A program made the position numbers and the translations under genes. The notes under the pieces were generated by a model that worked only from the letters and a program-made list of their open reading frames with translations, had not been told where the DNA came from and ran no database searches. From Bacillota bacterium (GTDB lineage Bacteria > Bacillota > Clostridia > Tissierellales > Sedimentibacteraceae), in assembly GCA_029239575.1 (NCBI GenBank), contig JARBUP010000288.1, positions 1 through 5,177 of the forward strand: DNA of 5,177 bases, given 5' to 3'. Below, one piece after another: positions 1 to 5,177 of the stretch (position 1 is the stretch's first letter; each line of letters opens with the position of its first letter).

Positions 1-449
1 TCAGAACCATCTTTCAATGGTCTTCCGTTTAAATCAGATGTATATTTTGCAAACCACTCTTGAACTTCTTCAGCTGTCATACCGATAAACATTTCTTCAT
101 ATTTTTCAATTTGATCAGTCCAAGTTCCGGTTCCCATCTTGTATCCTTCACCACGGTCTCTCTTTGTTTCCCATGCTGCAATATCAGCTACAAAGGTTTC
201 TTCTGTAGCAGTAATTGTGCCATCAACCTTTTCATCATGATTTTCGTCATTGTTGTATGATTGTCCAGGGAATCCAACAAAGTGAGGCATAGTTGCTCCA
301 TCATAGTTTGGAGATGCTACTTCTAATTGATCCATTAATAATGCAACAATTTTTCCATCCTTGTCAAACAATGCATTAGCAAATACTTTGTTTAAGCTAT
401 AAACTTGTACTTCTTTGTCATCTTTTCCAGGACCAACTCTTGGGTAACT
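1..449 (-). repeat. Second copy of the duplicated domain in the FMN lipoprotein
   Basis: Encodes residues ~358-506 and ends at the left edge inside the KDGSD motif that closes the first copy, so the domain itself is almost complete. The DNA around NGRPLKDGS (bases 1-31) is nearly identical to that at 646 onward, while the rest has drifted. The ~65-residue spacer between copies (residues ~293-357, with TADEKAML and DAHGDIVGAI segments) looks helical. Whether a third copy follows cannot be seen. Confidence 0.88.
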
Positions 450-1520
450 TAAAATCGCAGTACCCATAGAAGCAACTTCTTTTACATCAGTTAATGGAAC
501 TTTAGTTTCAAATGATTCTTTTATTGCTCCAACTATATCTCCATGTGCATCATTCAAACTCATTGTAGCAGCTGTTATAACGTCTGCTAACATAGCCTTT
601 TCATCTGCTGTTAATGCATCATATTTAGCTTTATCTTCCGGTTTGTCAGAACCATCTTTTAATGGTCTTCCGTTTATATCAGAAGTGTATTTTTCAAACC
701 ATTGTTCAACTTCTTCTACAGTCATTCCAACAAATAATTGTTCGAATTTATCCATTTGTTGTGACCATGTACCAGTATTCATACGATATTTGTCACCACG
801 TTCTCTCTTAGTTGCCCAGCCTTCAACTTCAGCTAAGTAGTTTTCTTCTGTATCAGCTGTTTTTCCGTCAACTTTTTCATCATGATTTTCATCGTTGTTG
901 TATCCGCCTTGTCCAGGATATCCGCTGAAATGAGGCATTCCATCTCCATCGTAGTTAGGAGTTGCAACTTCTAATATATCTACAGAAAGAGCGAGAATCT
1001 TACCGTCTTGATCAAACAGTGTATGAGCAAAAACATCATTTATGCTGTATACAGGAGTTTCAGTATCATCTTTCCCAGGTCCTAAACGTCCTGTACTAAC
1101 AAGTCCAAACCCTTGATAAACTTCAGCTGCTGTAACATCTTCAGGTTTTTCTTCCTTAACCTCTTCAGTAGGTACCGGATATTTAACAGGATCAAGCGCA
1201 TTGTTAACAGCATAAATTATTGCATTGCTAGTATATGTAGCGCCAGCTATAACTTCTACTTCAGTAGAGTTTTTTTCTACTATTTTAGCAGGAAGCTTTT
1301 CAATGGCAGGTGTTCCAACGCCATTTGTTTCACTGTGAGAGTCAACTACAACGCTTGTAATCTTGTCCCCTTCTTTTGTAACAGTAACCTTTAATTCTCC
1401 TCCAAAACCTTTTCCGATACCTGTTAAAGTTTCAGCTGCAGGTGGAGTTTGAGTTTTTGCACATGCTGCAATGCTTAAAAGCATCATTGCACATAGTACA
1501 ACAGATATTAATTTTTTCAT
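1..1520 (-). CDS. FMN-binding lipoprotein with duplicated C-terminal domain (3' end beyond left edge)
   Basis: Secreted, lipid-anchored flavoprotein, probably a redox carrier on the outer face of the membrane. 506 complete residues are visible and the frame runs off the left edge. The start is ATG at 1518-1520, five bases after GGAGG (1526-1530). Residues 1-20 are a lipoprotein signal (MKK, hydrophobic core, lipobox IAAC with Cys20). Residues ~33-109 match the FMN-binding domain of NqrC/RnfG and related lipoproteins: a GIGKGFGG start, a VVVDSHSETNGVG segment and EVIAGATYTSNA at 89-100. In that family ApbE attaches FMN to the Thr of such a GAT motif, here Thr95; Glu and Ala replace the more usual Asp and Ser just before it. 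A Pro/Glu/Lys-rich linker (~110-130) follows, then two copies of a ~150-residue domain (~142-292 and ~358 onward) that I cannot name. Roles in extracellular electron transfer or anaerobic respiration are inference; no Rnf, Nqr or ApbE gene is in the window. Confidence 0.9.
   Translation of the reverse strand, partial: MKKLISVVLCAMMLLSIAACAKTQTPPAAETLTGIGKGFGGELKVTVTKEGDKITSVVVDSHSETNGVGTPAIEKLPAKIVEKNSTEVEVIAGATYTSNAIIYAVNNALDPVKYPVPTEEVKEEKPEDVTAAEVYQGFGLVSTGRLGPGKDDTETPVYSINDVFAHTLFDQDGKILALSVDILEVATPNYDGDGMPHFSGYPGQGGYNNDENHDEKVDGKTADTEENYLAEVEGWATKRERGDKYRMNTGTWSQQMDKFEQLFVGMTVEEVEQWFEKYTSDINGRPLKDGSDKPEDKAKYDALTADEKAMLADVITAATMSLNDAHGDIVGAIKESFETKVPLTDVKEVASMGTAILSYPRVGPGKDDKEVQVYSLNKVFANALFDKDGKIVALLMDQLEVASPNYDGATMPHFVGFPGQSYNNDENHDEKVDGTITATEETFVADIAAWETKRDRGEGYKMGTGTWTDQIEKYEEMFIGMTAEEVQEWFAKYTSDLNGRPLKDGS
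646..1097 (-). repeat. First copy of the duplicated domain in the FMN lipoprotein
   Basis: Encodes residues ~142-292. Conserved landmarks in order: GPGKDD; VYS-N-VFA; LFD-DGKI; LEVA-PNYDG; MPHF-G-PGQ; YNNDENHDEKVDG; W-TKR-RG; TGTW; GMT-EEV; WF-KYTSD-NGRPLKDGSD. The same order recurs in the copy at the left edge. The offset is 216 residues at the start and 215 from the YNNDEN motif on, because of a one-residue length difference (PGQGGYNN against PGQSYNN). DNA identity is clear but partial, so this is an old, diverged duplication. Confidence 0.9.
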
Positions 1521-1724
1521 TTTACCCTCCAAGTATGTTTTTTATAAATGTATATCACATAATTTTTAGTTTAATATCCTTTGTTAAAATTACAACATTG
1601 TAGGTTAAAAATCATGTCATCATACTTACTTATAATATCAAATTATTTCATTTTAGTCAATATCCTACTGTTAAGAACATAAACATTCGTCACTAAATTG
1701 TACATATAAAATAGCAATCTTGAA

Positions 1725-1745
1725 TAAAAATAATATTTATTTTTA
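1725..1745. repeat. All-AT perfect palindrome
   Basis: TAAAAATAA (1725-1733) and TTATTTTTA (1737-1745) are exact reverse complements around a 3-base centre. It contains no G or C, so it would be a weak RNA stem. It may be an UP-like AT tract or simply chance in such skewed sequence. Confidence 0.3.
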
Positions 1746-1765
1746 AAAGTTTGGCATAAAGATTC

Positions 1766-1804
1766 TGTTAAGATATTTCTGGTGTTACTTATGCAATCTT
1801 AACA
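1766..1804. repeat. 9-bp inverted repeat, possible operator
   Basis: TGTTAAGAT (1766-1774) and ATCTTAACA (1796-1804) are perfect reverse complements with 21 bases between them. The left arm's TGTTAAGA also occurs at 1669-1676. With arms three helical turns apart, this is more like a pair of protein-binding half-sites than an RNA hairpin. No regulator can be assigned from sequence alone. Confidence 0.4.
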
Positions 1805-1842
1805 TTTTACTATATACTTTAACAAAATATTTATATGTACTA

Positions 1843-1851
1843 TGTTAAAAT
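1843..1851 (+). promoter_or_regulatory. Candidate extended -10 promoter element for the potassium operon
   Basis: TG-T-TAAAAT fits an extended -10 element and would start transcription near 1858, just ahead of the AAGGAAG ribosome binding site (1863-1869). No good -35 hexamer lies 16-18 bases upstream. An alternative -10, TATACT at 1813-1818, also lacks a clear -35. The call is tentative. Confidence 0.33.
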
Positions 1852-1872
1852 CATTCCATAGAAAGGAAGATT

Positions 1873-2343
1873 ATGATGGAAGTAATTATGATTTTAACGG
1901 TTATAGCAGTTTTTTTCATTAATTTTATTTTTATAGATAATATTTACAGAATTGTTGACCCTAAACCAATACAAGTTTCAAAGAAAAGCATTAATAGTTC
2001 TTTGGAAGCTTTAATTTTGGGAGATGAGACAATAGGCATAAAAATTTCCGATTTATTAATAAAGCAAAATATATCTGCTGATATATTACCTAATATTAAT
2101 GATATTGACAAATCATATCCATATAAATATGTACTGGCATTATTTAATGATGATTTAGAAAATTTAACAGCATGTACAATTGCTATAAATATAATGGGAA
2201 TTAATAATGTTATAGCAATATGCAATAAACAATATAATCAAAAAATATATGATGACAATCATATCGTAACAATAAACAGCTATGCTTCAGCCTTTGACAT
2301 TGTATCTATACTATTAAATAATCAGAAAAAAAGGGAGGCATAA
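1873..2343 (+). CDS. Membrane-anchored RCK/TrkA-N-like protein, first gene of the Ktr operon
   Basis: A 156-residue protein with one N-terminal membrane helix (residues ~4-21), a short linker, and a cytosolic domain (~44-150) that reads as a degenerate RCK/TrkA-N Rossmann fold. The first strand and turn are EALILGDETIG (45-55), where canonical RCK proteins have GxGxxG; here the central Gly is Glu52. Residues 86-118, from YVLALFNDDLENL to VIAICN, match the typical RCK stretch (strand, T/N-D-D-x-N-L, helix, strand). There is no RCK-C domain. The start at 1873 follows AAGGAAG (1863-1869); ATG 1876 is also possible. The stop is one base before the ktrB start, so the two are surely co-transcribed and probably translationally coupled. 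I infer a role in assembly or control of the KtrB channel. Nucleotide binding is doubtful given the altered glycine motif. Confidence 0.88.
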   Translation: MMEVIMILTVIAVFFINFIFIDNIYRIVDPKPIQVSKKSINSSLEALILGDETIGIKISDLLIKQNISADILPNINDIDKSYPYKYVLALFNDDLENLTACTIAINIMGINNVIAICNKQYNQKIYDDNHIVTINSYASAFDIVSILLNNQKKREA

Positions 2344-2344
2344 G

Positions 2345-3688
2345 ATGTTTAGTATTAAAAGTATTAAATTAAACTATACAGAAATTATTGTATTCGGAAC
2401 CTTATTGATAATTGTTTTTGGAGGTTTAATTCTCAGTCTACCTGTTTCTTCAAGAAATGGAATATCAACACCTTTTGTTGATTCACTGTTTACAGCAGCC
2501 TCAGCATTCTGTGTAACTGGCTTAGTTATATATGATACCTATACGCATTGGTCTTTATTTGGACAAATTATAATATTGATACTTATACAAATTGGTGGTC
2601 TTGGCTTTATGACCGTAATTACATTGTTTTCTATTTTTCTAAAAAGAAAAATAGGACTAAAAGAAAGAAGATTATTGATGGAGTCAGCAAATACTTTAAG
2701 AATAGGTGGTATTGTTCTGCTGATAAAGAAAATTTTAATACGAACTTTTATATTGGAAAGCATTGGAGCTTTATTATTAACTATAAGGTTTTATCCTAGC
2801 ATGGGATTAAAGGAAGGTTTTTACAATGGAGTATTTCATTCTGTTTCTGCCTTCTGCAATGCAGGATTTGATTTGATGGGTAAATATGGTGAGTTTTCAT
2901 CACTTACAAACTATTTAGATGATGTTGTTGTTAATGCAACAATAATGCTACTTATAGTAGTAGGTGGGATCGGTTTTGTAGTCTGGGATGATATTAGTAT
3001 TAATCATTTTAATTTTAAGAAATATCAGCTTCATACAAAGATAGTCCTCATGACAACCTCATTCCTAATTTTTGGAGGAGCATTAATATTCTTTGCAACT
3101 GAAGCGAATCATAGTATGCTGAACTTTAACTTAAAAGAGAGAATACTAGCATCTTTGTTTCAGTCAGTAACCCCTAGAACCGCTGGCTATAATACATTAA
3201 ATCTTTCACAATTGTCAGAAGGCGGTAGCTTATTAACTATAATATTAATGATAATAGGTGGAAGTCCTGGTTCCACAGCAGGAGGTATTAAAACAACTAC
3301 TTTCGTTACACTCATAATTACTGCTCTATCTTCTGCAAAGCAAAGTTCTGATATAACTATCTTCAAAAGAAGACTTGAAACGGACACTTTGAAAAAAGCA
3401 AGCTCAATTACAGTAATATATATGTCTGTGGCTTTTGCTGCTATCATGCTCATAAGCATTAATCAGAATTTCTCTATAAAAGAAGTTATGTTTGAAGTAT
3501 TTTCTGCAATTGGTACTGTTGGATTAACCTTAGGAATAACACCGCTACTTAATACATTTTCAAAATTTATAATAACTTTGCTAATGTACGGCGGAAAGGT
3601 AGGTGTATTATCCATAGCTGCTGTTTTAGCAGAAAAAAAGGAGCCTTCTCCTCTGAGCAGGCCATTTGAAAAAATTGTTATTGGATAG
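2345..3688 (+). CDS. ktrB: KtrB/TrkH-type potassium uptake channel subunit
   Basis: Integral membrane potassium-translocating subunit of a Ktr/Trk system. It has 447 residues, about the length of Bacillus KtrB and shorter than proteobacterial TrkH. The four membrane-pore-membrane repeats can be followed by their selectivity-filter segments: CVTGL (56-60, Gly59), CNAGF (171-175, Gly174), RTAGY (278-282, Gly281) and GTVGL (390-394, Gly393). All four filter glycines are present. The Gly/Ser/Thr-rich run GGSPGSTAGGIK (305-316) corresponds to the intramembrane gating loop of the third repeat. GGGAGG at 2333-2338 precedes ATG 2345. No frameshift or missing segment is seen, so the channel appears functional. 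In the family it works as a dimer on a KtrA ring that couples ATP/ADP and c-di-AMP binding to gating; that partner is the broken gene downstream. It could also be called trkH. Confidence 0.96.
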   Translation: MFSIKSIKLNYTEIIVFGTLLIIVFGGLILSLPVSSRNGISTPFVDSLFTAASAFCVTGLVIYDTYTHWSLFGQIIILILIQIGGLGFMTVITLFSIFLKRKIGLKERRLLMESANTLRIGGIVLLIKKILIRTFILESIGALLLTIRFYPSMGLKEGFYNGVFHSVSAFCNAGFDLMGKYGEFSSLTNYLDDVVVNATIMLLIVVGGIGFVVWDDISINHFNFKKYQLHTKIVLMTTSFLIFGGALIFFATEANHSMLNFNLKERILASLFQSVTPRTAGYNTLNLSQLSEGGSLLTIILMIIGGSPGSTAGGIKTTTFVTLIITALSSAKQSSDITIFKRRLETDTLKKASSITVIYMSVAFAAIMLISINQNFSIKEVMFEVFSAIGTVGLTLGITPLLNTFSKFIITLLMYGGKVGVLSIAAVLAEKKEPSPLSRPFEKIVIG

Positions 3689-3696
3689 GAGATATT

Positions 3697-4308
3697 ATGA
3701 AATCAATTTTAATTATAGGAATGGGTGCATTTGGACGTCATTTGGCACTTAAGATGAGATGTCAACATTAGTTACTGATGCTCAGATAGGAGATTGCACA
3801 AAGGAAGATGTTTTAAAAGCACTTGGAGTAAGCAACTTTGACATATGTTTTGTTACCATCGGTGATACTTTTCAATCTTCCTTAGAAATAACCTCACTTT
3901 TAAAAGATTTAGGAGCTAAGTATGTAATTTCAAAAGCGAGCAGAGATATACAAGCTAAATTTCTATTAAGAAACGGAGCTGATGAGGTTGTTTACCCTGA
4001 TAAAGATATGGCTGAAAAACTTGCAGTACGTTGCAGCTGCAGTACGTTGCAGCGCAGACAATATTTTAGATTACTTTTCAATAACTAATGAATATTCTAT
4101 ATTTGAAATTCCAATTATGCCTGGTTGGGCTGGTAACAGCATAGAAGAAGTAAATGTTAGGAAAAAATATCATATCAACATACTTCTTATAAAAAACGGT
4201 AACAGCATAATGACTATGCCTAAGGCTGATTATATTTTCAAAGAAGATGATCAAATTGTTGTTATTGGAAGGTCTATGGAGGTTTTAAAATTTACTGACA
4301 ATATATAA
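3697..4308 (+). pseudogene. ktrA: KtrA/TrkA potassium-uptake regulatory subunit, broken by a deletion and a 16-bp duplication
   Basis: Remnant of the cytosolic RCK subunit that gates KtrB. Translation from ATG 3697 (AGGAG at 3687-3691) gives MKSILIIGMGAFGRHLALKM, the first strand and an intact GxGxxG nucleotide loop, then hits TAG at 3769-3771 after 24 codons. Homology resumes in another frame at STLVTDAQIGDC (from 3762). Compared with KtrA proteins, about 19-20 residues are missing, including the second strand whose acidic residue contacts the nucleotide ribose. That frame runs through GDTFQSSLEI, SKASRDIQAKFLLRNGADEVVYP and AEKLAVRCS to a perfect 16-bp tandem duplication (4022-4053). The duplication shifts the frame again and leads to a stop at 4086-4088. 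The RCK-C domain (EYSIFEIPIMPGW to the stop at 4306-4308) is otherwise intact and lies in the original ATG frame. Without the two lesions the protein would be about 216-220 residues, normal for the family. Assembly error is the main alternative. Confidence 0.87.
4022..4053 (+). repeat. Perfect 16-bp tandem duplication inside ktrA
   Basis: TGCAGTACGTTGCAGC occurs twice head to tail (4022-4037 and 4038-4053). Removing one copy restores the frame, giving AEKLAVRCSADNILDYF, which reads as ordinary KtrA. This shows which frame was ancestral and that the duplication is the lesion. The unit contains TGCAG twice and the junction makes the palindrome GCAGCTGC (4033-4040). Confidence 0.95.
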
Positions 4309-4311
4309 AAT

Positions 4312-4348
4312 TAAAAATGACACATTCTATTTGATTGTGTCATTTTTA
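4312..4348. terminator. Bidirectional rho-independent terminator between convergent operons
   Basis: A 13-bp perfect stem pairs TAAAAATGACACA (4312-4324) with TGTGTCATTTTTA (4336-4348) around an 11-base loop. On both strands the stem ends in a run of T, so it can stop transcription from either side. It begins four bases after the ktrA stop. Its right arm lies within the last codons of the response regulator gene, and that gene's stop codon (4327-4329) is in the loop. Confidence 0.85.
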
Positions 4349-5037
4349 TAATCATCAGCAAAACGATAACCTACTCCGATTTCAGTTAAAATAAATTTTG
4401 GATTAGAACTGTCTTTTTCAATTTTTCTTCTTAAGCTTGCCATAAAAACTCTTATACTTTTAGAGTCCCCCGTTTCACCATACCCCCAAACCTCTTTTGA
4501 TATTTGGCTGTGTGTTATAACTTTACCTCTATTAATTATCAGCAAAACCAACAGTTTAAATTCAATAGGTGTCAGGTGAATCTCGGTATCATCTGCATAA
4601 ACCCTGTGTTTTTCAATATCAACTGATAGATAGTCAAATTTATATACACTATCAGTTTCATATGAAATGCCTCTTTCAATTAATCTTTCCATTACACGTA
4701 TTCTTGCTAATAATTCTCCCATTGAGAATGGTTTAGTCAAATAATCATTTGCCCCTGCGTCAAGTGCAGTAATTTTATCATTTTCCTGTTCTCTAGCTGA
4801 TACAATTATCATCGGTATGTCAGAAACATTTCTGACTTGGCTAATTATTTCAATTCCGTCCATATCAGGTAACCCTAAATCCAATAAAATTATATCAGGA
4901 TTCTCTGTGCAAAAAAACAATATACCGTCATTTCCGTTTCTTGCACTAACAATTGAATATCCTTTTGCTTTTAGTGCCATGGACATAAAATTGATAATTT
5001 TATTGTCGTCTTCAATTATTAATATTTTTTTGTTCAT
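4327..5037 (-). CDS. kdpE: KdpE-like OmpR-family response regulator
   Basis: DNA-binding response regulator of 236 residues. The receiver domain (~3-115) has acidic pocket residues Glu9, Asp10 and Asp11, phosphoacceptor Asp53 in LLDLGLPDMDG, Ser80 and Lys102 in LTKPF. The segment DKITALDAGANDYLTKPF is very KdpE-like. A winged-helix output domain (~130-232) carries HLTPIEFKLL, SKEVWG, SIRVFMASLRRKIE and TEIGVGYRF. The start chosen is ATG 5035-5037, because GGAGG (5047-5051) lies 9 bases upstream and family members begin at MxxKILIIEDD. An in-frame ATG at 5083-5085 would add 16 residues encoded within the kinase gene. It follows the kinase stop by one base, so the pair is translationally coupled. 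KdpE orthologues respond to low potassium or osmotic stress. Being convergent to ktrB, this one may regulate the Ktr operon; its own target sites are not identified. Confidence 0.95.
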   Translation of the reverse strand: MNKKILIIEDDNKIINFMSMALKAKGYSIVSARNGNDGILFFCTENPDIILLDLGLPDMDGIEIISQVRNVSDIPMIIVSAREQENDKITALDAGANDYLTKPFSMGELLARIRVMERLIERGISYETDSVYKFDYLSVDIEKHRVYADDTEIHLTPIEFKLLVLLIINRGKVITHSQISKEVWGYGETGDSKSIRVFMASLRRKIEKDSSNPKFILTEIGVGYRFADDYKNDTIK

Positions 5038-5038
5038 G

Positions 5039-5177
5039 TTAATCAACCTCCAACGGAAGTACAATCTTAAATAATGCTCCGCCATTTTTTAAGTTTTCTG
5101 CTGTTATTGTTCCATTATGAGCTTTTACAATTTCCTTGCATATGGTTAGCCCAAGACCGACTCCAAGACTTCCATCT
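5039..5177 (-). CDS. Sensor histidine kinase, C-terminal fragment (5' part beyond right edge)
   Basis: Only the last 45 residues and the stop (TAA, 5039-5041) are in the window. They contain the G2 box and end of the ATP-binding catalytic domain: SLGVGLGLTICKEIVKAHNG, then ITAEN and a Gly-Gly-Ala turn leading to FKIVLPLEVD. This is the normal end of a HATPase_c domain. Given the KdpE-like partner one base downstream, it is likely a KdpD-type kinase, but the input domains that would prove it (KdpD/Usp sensor region, membrane segments) lie outside. The operon promoter is also beyond the right edge. Confidence 0.9.
   Translation of the reverse strand, partial: DGSLGVGLGLTICKEIVKAHNGTITAENLKNGGALFKIVLPLEVD
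5047..5051 (-). promoter_or_regulatory. kdpE: Ribosome binding site deciding the response regulator start
   Basis: GGAGG on the minus strand, 9 bases upstream of ATG 5037 and inside the last codons of the kinase gene. It supports the shorter start over the in-frame ATG at 5085. Confidence 0.85.

Larger units (their letters stand above)
1521..1872. other. Divergent AT-rich intergenic region
   Basis: These 352 bases separate the divergent lipoprotein and potassium operons and must hold both promoters. I see no coding frame, no RNA gene and no riboswitch fold. The region contains six TGTTAA/TTAACA elements, a 9-bp inverted repeat (1766-1774 with 1796-1804) and an all-AT palindrome at 1725-1745. 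I could not find a convincing minus-strand -35/-10 pair for the lipoprotein, so its promoter is not called. Confidence 0.8.

Noticed and set aside
643..1394. Plus-strand open frames opposite the lipoprotein gene
   Set aside because: They lie wholly within the well-supported minus-strand gene, show no domain, and have no credible ribosome binding sites. The same applies to the minus-strand frames inside the Ktr genes and the plus-strand frame opposite the response regulator.
1592..1603. Short palindrome TACAA-CA-TTGTA in the intergenic region
   Set aside because: A 5-bp arm in AT-rich DNA is expected by chance and it is not repeated elsewhere in the window.
1521..1872. A c-di-AMP (ydaO-type) or other riboswitch ahead of the potassium operon
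   Set aside because: Such leaders are common before potassium transporters, but this region is almost entirely A/T, lacks the G/C-rich conserved helices, and has no terminator hairpin before the start codon.
3759..4088. Internal restart giving an N-terminally truncated KtrA
   Set aside because: No convincing Shine-Dalgarno precedes ATG 3759, and the product would lack the nucleotide loop and end in frameshifted residues.
3697..4308. Programmed ribosomal frameshifting to make a full-length KtrA
   Set aside because: Neither break has a slippery heptamer with a clear stimulatory structure. About 19-20 conserved residues are missing at the first break, and the second break is fully explained by a simple 16-bp duplication. 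Decay or assembly error fits better.
3982..4308. Separate small gene for the RCK-C half of KtrA
   Set aside because: ATG 3982 has GGAG only 3 bases upstream, and its first ~21 residues are out-of-frame translation of the KtrA-N domain. It looks like a by-product of the duplication, not a gene.
5038..5085. Longer response regulator beginning at ATG 5085
   Set aside because: The extra 16 residues overlap the kinase coding sequence, match no receiver domain, and the strong GGAGG at 5047-5051 serves the ATG at 5037.

Overview
The window looks like a chromosomal segment from a low-GC, anaerobic Bacillota (Clostridia or Tissierellia-like). The grounds are the AT-rich composition, strong GGAGG-type ribosome binding sites, a Gram-positive lipoprotein signal, and Ktr and KdpE proteins of the clostridial type. 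I cannot name a species. Nothing marks it as a plasmid or phage: there is no transposase, integrase, rRNA, tRNA or CRISPR array.

Layout: (1) Bases 1-1520, minus strand, hold most of a large secreted lipoprotein. It has one FMN-binding domain (probably covalently flavinylated) followed by two copies of a ~150-residue domain I cannot name, repeating every ~215 residues; its C-terminus lies beyond the left edge. (2) Bases 1521-1872 are a very AT-rich divergent intergenic region with no gene. It holds promoter-like elements and six copies of TGTTAA/TTAACA. (3) Bases 1873-4308, plus strand, are a tight three-gene potassium-uptake operon. It contains a small membrane-anchored protein with a degenerate RCK/TrkA-N-like Rossmann fold, an intact KtrB/TrkH potassium channel subunit, and a KtrA/TrkA regulatory subunit broken by two lesions. 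(4) Bases 4312-4348 form a strong bidirectional-looking terminator hairpin. (5) Bases 4327-5177, minus strand, carry a KdpE-like response regulator preceded by the last 45 residues of its sensor kinase.

The right half is one theme, potassium homeostasis. The channel (KtrB) would normally be gated by the cytosolic nucleotide-binding ring (KtrA). The convergent KdpDE-like pair is the kind of system that senses potassium or osmotic state and could control the operon. No kdpFABC genes are visible.

The most notable points are the damaged ktrA next to an intact ktrB, the membrane-tethered RCK-like protein that heads the same operon and might take part in channel control, and the two-fold repeated extracytoplasmic domain in the flavin lipoprotein.
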